This document shows, one piece after another, positions 43,051 through 51,216 of a stretch of 64,000 nucleotides of DNA. The stretch's first letter is position 1. Each line of letters begins with the position of its first letter. The DNA comes from Izhakiella capsodis (GTDB taxonomy: Bacteria; Pseudomonadota; Gammaproteobacteria; Enterobacterales; Enterobacteriaceae). Both the position numbers and the translations under genes were made by a program. The notes below the pieces were generated by a model, which searched no databases, was not told the origin of the DNA, and worked only from the letters and a program-made list of their open reading frames with translations. The DNA lies in contig NZ_FOVC01000002.1 in NCBI RefSeq assembly GCF_900115045.1, positions 186,001 to 250,000 on the forward strand, written 5' to 3'.

Positions 43051-43545
43051 ATGTCTTGTGCCATTAAAATCAATGTGTTACCTCTTAATCGGACAGCATT
43101 TAGCCCCTATGGAGACGTTATTGAAACCGCCGGGAACGATTATTTTTACATCAATGATGGCACCGTTGAACGTTACCATGATCTTGCGAAGGTAGATATT
43201 CTCAAGCAGGACCGGGCGCTTATCAGCATCAATCGGGCGCAACCGGTGAAGCTACCGCTCGTTTTTTCCAGGCTGGAGCGCCATCCATTGGGTAGCCAGG
43301 CTTTTATTCCAATGAATGGTGAGCCCTTTGTGGTAATTGTTGCCACTGGGGATACCGAACCTGATCTGGATACGCTGCGCGCGTTTATCTCCAATGGCCA
43401 TCAGGGAGTAAATTATCACCGTAACATATGGCACCACCCGATTTTCGGCTGGCAAAAACAAATTGATTTTCTCACCGTTGATCGCGCCGGTCAGGATAAT
43501 TGTGACGTGATGTCGATTTCTGACTGTGAGCTGTACTTTGCGTAA
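43051..43545 (+). CDS. allA: ureidoglycolate lyase AllA
   Basis: A 164-residue enzyme cleaving (S)-ureidoglycolate to glyoxylate and urea. Family blocks: PLNRTAFSPYGDVIET, ERHPLGSQAFIPMNGEPFVVIVA, NYHRNIWHHPIFGW (metal/substrate residues) and DFLTVDR. It is first in the order allA-allR-gcl-hyi, as in E. coli. A purine nitrogen source enters here at its end step; the glyoxylate product feeds Gcl. TAAAGG precedes ATG 43051. The flanking AllR-box-like site predicts repression by AllR. Confidence 0.95.
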   Translation: MSCAIKINVLPLNRTAFSPYGDVIETAGNDYFYINDGTVERYHDLAKVDILKQDRALISINRAQPVKLPLVFSRLERHPLGSQAFIPMNGEPFVVIVATGDTEPDLDTLRAFISNGHQGVNYHRNIWHHPIFGWQKQIDFLTVDRAGQDNCDVMSISDCELYFA

Positions 43546-43636
43546 GGTAGCAGATGACGCTGTAGATTATCTTGCATAAGATGTGGGCATGAAGCTTATA
43601 CATTTGCTCACATTTTGAGCTGGAGATAATCAGGGT

Positions 43637-44455
43637 ATGACGGAAGTAAGACGGAGAGGCCGACCGGGAAGAGCGGCTCCGGTGGCGGTAAAAGGAGCGC
43701 AGGCGCTGGAGCGCGGGATTGCCATCTTGCAATACCTTGAAAAAAGCGGTGGTAGCTCGTCGGTCAGTGATATTGCGCTGAGCCTGGCGCTACCTGTATC
43801 CACGACTTTTCGTTTACTTAAGGCGTTGGAAAATGCCGATTTTGTAAACCAGGACAGCCAGTTAGGCTGGTGGCATATTGGATTGGGTGCATTTAATATT
43901 GGCTCGGCCTATATCCATAATCGGGATGTGTTATCAGTTGCGGGGCCTTTTATGCGTCGGCTGATGCTGATGTCTGGCGAAACGGTCAATGTGGCAATAC
44001 GTAACCGTAATGAAGCGGTGCTGATTGGACAGCTGGAGTGTCAATCGATGATCCGAATGTGTGCTCCGCTGGGCAGTCGTCTGCCACTGCATGCTTCAGG
44101 TGCCGGCAAGTCGCTGCTCTATCCGTTGCCCGATGAGGAGCTGGTCGAGGTTATCGTTAATACCGGTCTTCAGCGTTTCACGTCCACCACTGTCGTCGAT
44201 CTGCCCGCGCTGCAAAAAGACCTGAAAGAATCCAGGATGCGTGGCTACAGTATCGATCATGAGGAGCACATAACCGGCCTGAATTGCATTGCCTCTGCGA
44301 TTTATGACGATGTGGGTACAGTAGTCGCTGCTATTTCTATCTCTGGTCCTGCTTCCAGGTTGACCCCGGACAGGTTTGTCAGCCAGGGCGAGCTTATGCA
44401 TAGCACTGCACAGGATATCAGTACGGCCCTGGGGCTGAGAAAGCCAGCGCAATAG
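43637..44455 (+). CDS. allR: AllR, IclR-type repressor of allantoin genes
   Basis: A 272-residue IclR-family protein. The N-terminal winged HTH (QALERGIAILQYLEKSGGSSSVSDIALSLALPVSTTFRLLKALE) is followed by the effector domain with GSRLPLHASGAGKSLLYPLP, the glyoxylate/allantoin-sensing region, and GLNCIASAIYDD. It matches E. coli AllR along its length. It should repress gcl, allA and related promoters, released by glyoxylate and affected by allantoin. It is followed by a terminator and then its own operator before gcl. Confidence 0.94.
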   Translation: MTEVRRRGRPGRAAPVAVKGAQALERGIAILQYLEKSGGSSSVSDIALSLALPVSTTFRLLKALENADFVNQDSQLGWWHIGLGAFNIGSAYIHNRDVLSVAGPFMRRLMLMSGETVNVAIRNRNEAVLIGQLECQSMIRMCAPLGSRLPLHASGAGKSLLYPLPDEELVEVIVNTGLQRFTSTTVVDLPALQKDLKESRMRGYSIDHEEHITGLNCIASAIYDDVGTVVAAISISGPASRLTPDRFVSQGELMHSTAQDISTALGLRKPAQ

Positions 44456-44462
44456 GCAACTG

Positions 44463-44488
44463 CCCGCTCGCAGGAGCGGGAGTTTTTT
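44463..44488 (+). terminator. terminator after allR
   Basis: CCCGCTC, a 4-base loop and GAGCGGG are followed by AGTTTTTT. Confidence 0.8.
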
Positions 44489-44502
44489 AGACTTTTCTAT
44501 TG

Positions 44503-44519
44503 TTGGAAATATTTTCCAA
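44503..44519. promoter_or_regulatory. AllR box upstream of gcl
   Basis: TTGGAAATATTTTCCAA is a 17-bp palindrome (7 of 8 arm bases matched) matching the known AllR site of the E. coli gcl promoter. It ends 21 bases before the gcl ATG. Confidence 0.75.
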
Positions 44520-44540
44520 TAAACTAAGAAGGAAGTCATA

Positions 44541-46331
44541 ATGGCAAGAATGAGAGCCGTGGATGCGGCTGTATATATTCTGGAAAAAGAGGGTGTGACT
44601 GCCGCTTTTGGCGTGCCTGGCGCGGCAATCAATCCGTTTTATTCCGCTATGCGTAAGCAGGGTGGCATCCGCCATGTTTTAGCCCGTCATGTTGAAGGCG
44701 CTTCGCATATGGCTGAAGGCTATACGCGAACTGCTGCCGGTAACATCGGCGTGTGTATTGGTACTTCCGGGCCGGCAGGAACCGATATGATCACCGGGCT
44801 TTACTCCGCCTCTGCCGATTCAATCCCTATTTTATGCATCACTGGGCAGGCCCCGCGGGCGCGCCTGTATAAAGAAGATTTTCAGGCGGTAGATATCGAA
44901 TCCATCGCCAAACCGGTGACCAAAATGGCCGTTACCGTGCGTGAACCGGCGCTGGTGCCGGGTGTGTTTCAGCAAGCGTTCCACGTCATGCGATCCGGGC
45001 GTCCGGGACCGGTATTGATTGATCTCCCTTTTGACGTTCAGGTCGCTGAAATTGAATTTGATCCTGAGCTCTATGCGCCGTTACCCGCGTTTAAACCGGC
45101 AGCCACCCAGGCACAGATTGAAAAAGCTCTGACTATGTTGCTCCAGGCTGAGCGGCCAGTGATCGTCGCCGGCGGCGGTATTATTAATGCTGATGCTTCT
45201 ACACTACTGCAAAAATTTGCTGAGATTACGCAGGTGCCGGTGATCCCAACCCTGATGGGCTGGGGGTGTATCCCTGACGACCATGAGTTGATGGCAGGCA
45301 TGGTTGGCTTACAGACTGCCCATCGTTACGGCAACGCCACGCTGTTGGCTTCAGATTTGGTTTTCGGCATCGGTAATCGTTTTGCTAACCGCCATACAGG
45401 GTCGGTGGAGAAATATACGCAGGGGCGAAAAATTATCCATATTGATATCGAAGCGACGCAGATCGGCCGGGTGATCAGTCCGGATCTGGGCATCGTATCC
45501 GACGCTAAAGCGGCATTAACGTTGCTGGTTGACACCGCGCAGCGTATGCAGTCTGAAGGACGTTTGCCCTGCCGGGAGGCCTGGCTAACCGCCTGCCAGC
45601 AGCGCAAGCATACCTTACTACGTAAAACCCATTTCAATGAACAGCCGGTCAAGCCGCAGCGGGTTTACGAAGAGATGAACAAAGCATTTGGGCGCGATGT
45701 TTGCTATGTCTCAACCATCGGCTTGTCACAAATTGCCGCTGCGCAAATGCTGCACATATTCCACGATCGTCACTGGATTAACTGTGGTCAGGCAGGTCCA
45801 CTGGGCTGGACAATCCCGGCTGCTCTCGGCGTCTGCATCGCCGATCCTGCGCGTAAGGTCGTCGCGATCTCCGGCGACTACGACTTCCAGTTTATGATCG
45901 AAGAGCTGGCGGTGGGTGCGCAGTTCAATATTCCTTACCTCCACGTGCTGGTAAACAATGCTTACCTCGGCCTTATCCGTCAGTCGCAGCGGGCGTTCGA
46001 GATGGATTACTGCGTACAGCTGGCGTTTGAAAATATCAACAGTAGCGACATCAATGGTTACGGTGTTGATCATGTGAAAGTCATTGAGGGACTTGGCTGT
46101 AAAGCGATCCGGGTGTTTAAACCGCAGGATATTGCGCCAGCGTTTGAACAGGCTCAGGCATGGATGAAACAGTACCGTGTTCCAGTGGTGGTGGAAATTA
46201 TCCTCGAAAGAGTGACTAACATCTCGATGGGCACTGAGCTGGATAACGTCACAGAGTTTGAAGAAACCACCGAGAATGCGCAGGACGCGCCAACCGAAAC
46301 CTGTTTCATGAAGTATTCATCAGTGAGGTGA
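44541..46331 (+). CDS. gcl: glyoxylate carboligase Gcl
   Basis: A 596-residue ThDP- and FAD-dependent enzyme joining two glyoxylate into tartronate semialdehyde with CO2 release. Three domains: N-terminal PYR (AAFGVPGAAINPFYSAM), where the usual catalytic Glu is replaced by Val as in known Gcl; central domain; and C-terminal PP domain with GDYDFQFMIEEL for ThDP-Mg binding. ATG 44541 has AAGGAAG upstream. It is followed 3 bases later by hyi. A dedicated AllR box and terminator separate it from allR. Confidence 0.96.
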   Translation: MARMRAVDAAVYILEKEGVTAAFGVPGAAINPFYSAMRKQGGIRHVLARHVEGASHMAEGYTRTAAGNIGVCIGTSGPAGTDMITGLYSASADSIPILCITGQAPRARLYKEDFQAVDIESIAKPVTKMAVTVREPALVPGVFQQAFHVMRSGRPGPVLIDLPFDVQVAEIEFDPELYAPLPAFKPAATQAQIEKALTMLLQAERPVIVAGGGIINADASTLLQKFAEITQVPVIPTLMGWGCIPDDHELMAGMVGLQTAHRYGNATLLASDLVFGIGNRFANRHTGSVEKYTQGRKIIHIDIEATQIGRVISPDLGIVSDAKAALTLLVDTAQRMQSEGRLPCREAWLTACQQRKHTLLRKTHFNEQPVKPQRVYEEMNKAFGRDVCYVSTIGLSQIAAAQMLHIFHDRHWINCGQAGPLGWTIPAALGVCIADPARKVVAISGDYDFQFMIEELAVGAQFNIPYLHVLVNNAYLGLIRQSQRAFEMDYCVQLAFENINSSDINGYGVDHVKVIEGLGCKAIRVFKPQDIAPAFEQAQAWMKQYRVPVVVEIILERVTNISMGTELDNVTEFEETTENAQDAPTETCFMKYSSVR

Positions 46332-46334
46332 AAT

Positions 46335-47111
46335 ATGTTGCGTTTTTCAGCCAATCTTTCGATGTTGTTTCAGGAGTACGACTTTCTTGATCGCTTTGAC
46401 AGGGCCGCAGCCAGCGGCTTTCGCGGCGTGGAGTTTATGTTTCCCTATGACTATGAAATAGACGTTTTAAAACAAACAATCAGCGCCAGTGGTGTTGAGC
46501 ATACTCTGCATAATTTACCCGCCGGTGACTGGGCCGACGGCGAGCGCGGCGTGGCCTGTATTCCCGGCCGTGAGCAGGAGTTTCGCCAGGGCGTCAGCGA
46601 GGCGCTGCGCTATGCAAAAGCGCTGGGTAATCACAAAATTAACTGCCTTGTGGGCAAAACACCGTCCGGATTCAGCGCGCATCAAATCCATTCAACTCTG
46701 GTGGAAAATCTGCGTTATGCAGCATGCGAACTGGCAAAAGAGAACATTTTGCTGTTGATCGAGCCGATAAATACCTTCGATATGCCTGGTTTCCATCTCT
46801 GCGGTACCCGGCAGGCGCTGTCGCTGATTGAGGACGTTGGCAGTGAAAATCTTAAGATTCAGTACGATATTTACCACATGCAGCGCATGGAAGGTGAGTT
46901 GACGCAAACCATGCAAACCTACGCCAGCAGTATCGGTCATTTGCAGGTGGCGGATAATCCTAAGCGCGGTGAACCAGGCAGTGGCGAAATTAATTACGAC
47001 TTCCTGTTCAGGATTATTGCGCAATCAGATTATGACGGCTGGGTGGGTTGCGAATATAAACCGCTGGCAACCACTGACGCAGGTTTGCAATGGCTTAATC
47101 GCTATCGTTAA
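46335..47111 (+). CDS. hyi: hydroxypyruvate isomerase Hyi
   Basis: A 258-residue TIM-barrel isomerase interconverting hydroxypyruvate and tartronate semialdehyde. Typical blocks: LRFSANLSMLFQEYDFLDRF at the start, HNLPAGDWADGERG, LLIEPINTFDMPGF with the metal Glu, QYDIYHMQRMEG and GWVGCEYKP with the second Glu. Coupled to gcl (3-base gap). In E. coli glxR follows; here the next 660 bases do not contain it. Confidence 0.95.
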   Translation: MLRFSANLSMLFQEYDFLDRFDRAAASGFRGVEFMFPYDYEIDVLKQTISASGVEHTLHNLPAGDWADGERGVACIPGREQEFRQGVSEALRYAKALGNHKINCLVGKTPSGFSAHQIHSTLVENLRYAACELAKENILLLIEPINTFDMPGFHLCGTRQALSLIEDVGSENLKIQYDIYHMQRMEGELTQTMQTYASSIGHLQVADNPKRGEPGSGEINYDFLFRIIAQSDYDGWVGCEYKPLATTDAGLQWLNRYR

Positions 47112-47774
47112 TTTTCAGACATTATTGGGCATTAATTTTTTCCGCCTGGTGTGACGGGAATTTATTGCCTGAAAAATCCCTCAATAGCAGGCGGATACAG
47201 GAAGAACATGATGGAACCTGAATTTATTGAACCTGACATTTGTGGCGTCCCGGTGGCGCAGCGGCGGGCTCAAGCGAGACATGAATTACAGGTAACCTCT
47301 GGCGATGCAATGCCTGCTGCGTTACTTTCACGTGGGGGATAAATCGTTTGGAACGGCAGAGCAGGTTGCCGGTCTGTCTGGCATTATTTTTACACAGTTC
47401 CCGACAGCGTGCCAGCCGTGATGTGGCCACTGTAGCCCGCGGGAGGAGGATAGCGTCCTTTATCAGTCTGGGCCTATTCATGTAAAGGTGATAAGGGTAA
47501 ATCACAATATTGGCCGATTGAAAAATAGTTAAATACTATGCATCGGAATTCATTGTCTGGTTATAGTATTTTGTCTGTGGCAGATGAATTTGGCGACGAT
47601 AATGTTACGAGAAGAATATCGCTGGCATTAGATTTGCGAGCGTTTTTTTAATGTTGTCAATTATAATTCCTAATGGAAGAGTGCTTTTTATAAAATTATA
47701 AAAATAAGTAATATTAATTGTTCCTCATGGCTAAATCTGTAGAAACGTAATCCGATACGTGTGAAGAGGGTTTT
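47112..47774. other. gap where glxR is expected
   Basis: 663 bases between hyi and allP without a recognised gene. In E. coli the tartronate semialdehyde reductase gene glxR (about 880 bases) sits here. A short frame from ATG 47210 (MMEPEFIEPDICGVPVAQRR) is unlike GlxR. The last 250 bases are AT-rich and probably hold the allP promoter. Confidence 0.6.
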
Positions 47775-49250
47775 ATGGAACAACATAGAGCGTTATATCG
47801 TCAACGAGGCTATAGTGAGGATCTATTACCAAAGGATGCATCGCAACGAAACTGGAAAACGTTTAATTACTTCACGTTATGGATGGGTTCAGTACATAAC
47901 GTTCCAAATTATGTGATGGTCGGTGGTTTTTTTATTCTTGGATTATCCAGTCTGAGCATTGTTATGGCCATTGTAATGAGCGCCTTTGTTATCGCACTGG
48001 TGATGATATTAAATGGTGCGGCGGGAAGTAAATATGGCGTCCCATTTTCTATGTTGCTGCGTGCATCTTATGGAGTAGGGGGGGCATTGCTACCAGGAAT
48101 TTTGAGAGGTGGCATTGCCGCAATTATGTGGTTTGGGCTGCAGTGCTACGCAGGCTCGCTTGCATTCTTAGTCTTGCTGGGAAAAGTGTGGCCTGCTTTT
48201 TTGACCCTCGGAGGCGATTTCAAACTGCTGGGCCTGTCACTGCCAGAATTCATTGCCTTTGTCATCTTTTGGATGTTAAACGTCTTAATAGGACTGGGTG
48301 GCGGAAAAGTTTTAAATAAATTTACGGCTATTCTCAATCCCTGTATTTATATCGTCTTTGGCGGCATGGCTGTTTGGGCCATTTCGCTGGTAGGTATCGG
48401 GCCGATCTTTGATTATTTGCCTAAAGGTGTAAATAAAGTTCACCACGATGGCTTCCTGTTTCTGATCGTGATGAACGCGGTGGTGGCTGTTTGGGCAGCG
48501 CCAGCGGTGAACGCTGCTGACTTTACACAAAACGCTCATTCTTTCCGTAGTCTGGCACTGGGACAAACGCTGGGTTTGCTGGTGGCTTACGTGCTGTTTG
48601 CCGTGGCAGGCGTCTGTATTATCGCCGGAGCCAGCATTCATTTCGGCGCAGATACCTGGAACGTGCTTGATATTGTACAGAAATGGGACAGCATGTTTGC
48701 GACCATTTTCGCCATAGTGGTCATTCTGATGACCACCATCTCAACGAATGCGGCTGGTAATATTATTCCTGCTGGCTATCAAATCGCGGCGCTTGCTCCC
48801 AGTAAACTCAACTATAAAATTGGCATAATCATTGCCAGTATCATTAGCCTATTAATTTGCCCATGGAAGCTGATGGAGGACCAGCACAGTATCTATCTCT
48901 TCCTTGATATTATTGGCGGGATATTAGGTCCGGTAATCGGAGTGATGATGGCGCACTATTTTATTGTGCTGCGCTGCCAGATTGATCTCGATGAACTTTA
49001 TACCGAAATGCATTGTAAGAAGCATCGCCATAATGCCTTTAACGCAACGGCTTTTTCCGTCACGGTGGTTGCAGTCATCGTTTCTATCAGCGGGAATTTT
49101 ATTCCTCAGCTTGAATTCTTAAGTCGCATATCCTGGTTTGTTGGGAGTATTTTTGCTTTCTGCGCCTATGCAATCCTGAAGAGAAAAAACCTCTACTTAG
49201 TACGGCTAGCTCTGGAGCAACAAACCGAAGTTATTAATTCTACAAAATGA
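47775..49250 (+). CDS. allP: allantoin permease AllP (NCS1 family)
   Basis: A 491-residue inner-membrane transporter of the nucleobase-cation symport-1 family with about 12 membrane segments. It matches E. coli YbbW/AllP: NWKTFNYFTLWMGSVHNVPNYVMVGGF, SKYGVPFSMLLRASYG, IMWFGLQCYAGS (substrate-binding region) and ISTNAAGNIIPAGYQIAALAP. It imports allantoin. The allantoinase gene follows after 55 bases, so the two are co-expressed. GAGG precedes ATG 47775. Confidence 0.95.
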   Translation: MEQHRALYRQRGYSEDLLPKDASQRNWKTFNYFTLWMGSVHNVPNYVMVGGFFILGLSSLSIVMAIVMSAFVIALVMILNGAAGSKYGVPFSMLLRASYGVGGALLPGILRGGIAAIMWFGLQCYAGSLAFLVLLGKVWPAFLTLGGDFKLLGLSLPEFIAFVIFWMLNVLIGLGGGKVLNKFTAILNPCIYIVFGGMAVWAISLVGIGPIFDYLPKGVNKVHHDGFLFLIVMNAVVAVWAAPAVNAADFTQNAHSFRSLALGQTLGLLVAYVLFAVAGVCIIAGASIHFGADTWNVLDIVQKWDSMFATIFAIVVILMTTISTNAAGNIIPAGYQIAALAPSKLNYKIGIIIASIISLLICPWKLMEDQHSIYLFLDIIGGILGPVIGVMMAHYFIVLRCQIDLDELYTEMHCKKHRHNAFNATAFSVTVVAVIVSISGNFIPQLEFLSRISWFVGSIFAFCAYAILKRKNLYLVRLALEQQTEVINSTK

Positions 49251-49305
49251 TGTTTTATCTCAAGTATGAGGATAAAGAACTCCGCAATCACTCTGGAGAA
49301 TCACT

Positions 49306-50670
49306 ATGTCGTTTGATTTGATTATCAAAAATGGCACCGTCATTTTAGAAAATGAAGCCCGGATTATCGATATTGCCATTAACGCCGGGAAAATAGTGGC
49401 AATTGGCGAAAACTTAGGGAAGGCGCATAAAGTTATGGATGCGAATGGGATGATTATTGCGCCGGGAATGGTGGATTCGCATACCCATATTTCCGAGCCG
49501 GGTCGAACACACTGGGAGGGTTACGCTACCGCAACACGTGCTGCGGCGAGAGGGGGTATCACCACCATGATAGAAATGCCGCTAAACCAGCTGCCTGCAA
49601 CCGTTGACCGTAAAACGGTGGCGCTTAAATTCGATGCAGCAAAAGGAAAACTTTCGGTCGATGTTGGCATGTACGGGGGGCTGGTGCCTTATAACCTGGA
49701 TCGACTGCATGAACTGGATGAAGCCGGTGTGATTGGCTTCAAGTGCTTTGTGGCAACCTGTGGCGATCGCGGTATCGATAATGATTTTCGCGAAGTCAAT
49801 GACTGGCAATTTTATGAAGGGGCCCGGCAGCTGGCTGAAAAAGATCATATTCTGCTGGTCCACTGTGAAAATGCGCTGATTTGCGATGGTTTAGGTGATA
49901 AAGCACGGGAGGAAGGGCGTTTAACGGCCCATGATTATGTCGCATCCCGGCCGGTGTTTACCGAAGTTGAAGCCATTCGTCGGGTGATTTACCTCGCTAA
50001 AGTCGCCGGCTGCAGGCTGCATATTTGCCACGTCAGCAGCCCGGAAGGTGTTGATGAAGTCACGCGTGCCCGTCGTGAAGGTCAGGCGGTAACCTGTGAA
50101 TCCTGCCCGCATTATTTCCTGATGGACACCGACCGCTTTGCAGAAATTGGCACGCTGGCGAAATGCTCGCCGCCGATCCGTGATGCAAAAAATCAGCAGG
50201 GTCTGTGGGACAAACTGTTTAAGGGTGAAATTGATTGCATTGTCTCCGACCATTCGCCCTGCCCACCGGAAATGAAAGAGGGTGACATCATGCAAGCATG
50301 GGGCGGTATTGCTGGCCTGCAAAGTAGCATGGATATGATGTTTGACGCAGCGGTTCAAAAACGGGGCATGCCGCTGGCGCAGTTTGCCAGGCTGATGTCA
50401 ACTAACGCTGCGGATATATTTGGCCTGCAGCAGAAGGGTCGGATTGCGCCCGGAAAAGATGCCGACCTGGTCTTTATTCAGCCTGACAGTCACTATGTGC
50501 TGAAAGCCGAAGATCTGGAGTATCGCCATAAAGTCAGCCCTTACATTGGCTGGAGCATCGGGGCGCGTATTGTCAGAACAGTGCTGCGTGGCGAAGTCAT
50601 TTATGATTCTGAGCAGGGTTTTGCACCGACCCCGACGGGCAAGTTTATTATCAAAAGTCAGCCACAGTAA
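49306..50670 (+). CDS. allB: allantoinase AllB
   Basis: A 454-residue amidohydrolase opening allantoin to allantoate. The binuclear metal site is intact: HTH in MVDSHTHISEPG, the carboxylated Lys in GFKCFV, His in VHCEN, His in ICHVSSPEG and Asp in VSDHSPCPP. CTGGAG precedes ATG 49306. Its last 26 codons (GEVIYDSEQGFAPTPTGKFI...) exist in a second, diverged copy at 58786-58872, next to allE. The gene itself is complete. Confidence 0.96.
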   Translation: MSFDLIIKNGTVILENEARIIDIAINAGKIVAIGENLGKAHKVMDANGMIIAPGMVDSHTHISEPGRTHWEGYATATRAAARGGITTMIEMPLNQLPATVDRKTVALKFDAAKGKLSVDVGMYGGLVPYNLDRLHELDEAGVIGFKCFVATCGDRGIDNDFREVNDWQFYEGARQLAEKDHILLVHCENALICDGLGDKAREEGRLTAHDYVASRPVFTEVEAIRRVIYLAKVAGCRLHICHVSSPEGVDEVTRARREGQAVTCESCPHYFLMDTDRFAEIGTLAKCSPPIRDAKNQQGLWDKLFKGEIDCIVSDHSPCPPEMKEGDIMQAWGGIAGLQSSMDMMFDAAVQKRGMPLAQFARLMSTNAADIFGLQQKGRIAPGKDADLVFIQPDSHYVLKAEDLEYRHKVSPYIGWSIGARIVRTVLRGEVIYDSEQGFAPTPTGKFIIKSQPQ

Positions 50671-51000
50671 TTTCCCTCTGCGTCCATCACCCGACGGGCG
50701 TTTTTTCTCGTCTGAAGGTATAGCAAATAAAGTATCAGATAGGGATGACCGTTATTGCCGGCACGTTAGGTGATGGGGCCGGGAGTGTTCATTATCACAA
50801 CTGCGACGGAATGTTCAGCATCTGGCGTGCTGGACAGCATCGCGCACGATCGTTGTCTGTTCTGTTGTCAGCACCCTTAAAATCCGTCAGCGTCCGGGTG
50901 CCTGAGGCAATTAAAAATCCACGGTTTCCACCGTGGCAAGTCCAGCATAACTAGAGATTAACCGGAGTTTCAGGCGCTCCGGTTTTAAGGTACAGCCTGA
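50585..51000. repeat. left copy of a ~415-bp direct repeat (allB 3' end plus downstream region)
   Basis: This stretch runs from the allB codons for RGEVIYD through the stop and across the following intergenic region. It recurs in the same orientation at 58786-59200 with scattered substitutions (for example GCGTTTTTTCTCGTCTGAAG versus one more T). The terminal ...AAGTACAGCCT in the right copy touches the allE stop codon. Confidence 0.85.
50961..50987 (+). terminator. terminator-like hairpin downstream of allB
   Basis: ACCGGAG, a 9-base loop and CTCCGGT are followed by TTTAAGG. A second perfect hairpin (CCACGGT-TTCC-ACCGTGG, 50919-50936) precedes it. The same pair is present in the right repeat copy, where it lies between convergent allB' and allE. 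Confidence 0.6.
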
Positions 51001-51161
51001 ATTAAGAGTTGAATTACTATTTTTACGATGTTAATTATCTTTTTTTGAATAGATGGCTATTGTCTATATGAACTACAGAAGATGATAAAGCAGAAAAACC
51101 AATCACAGCCACTTCATTGTAGCTTTGAGAATTCTGGCTTAATCTATCCAGTAAATATTAT

Positions 51162-51199
51162 AGAGAAGCAAAATACCGAAAGAGGTATTTTGCTTCTCT
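51162..51199 (-). terminator. terminator of the GH31 gene
   Basis: Sixteen-base perfect arms (51162-51177 and 51184-51199) around a 6-base loop. The stem includes an A/T tract (GCAAAATACC / GGTATTTTGC), so transcription from the right can end here. Confidence 0.75.
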
Positions 51200-51216
51200 G
51201 AAGATTTATAAACTAA

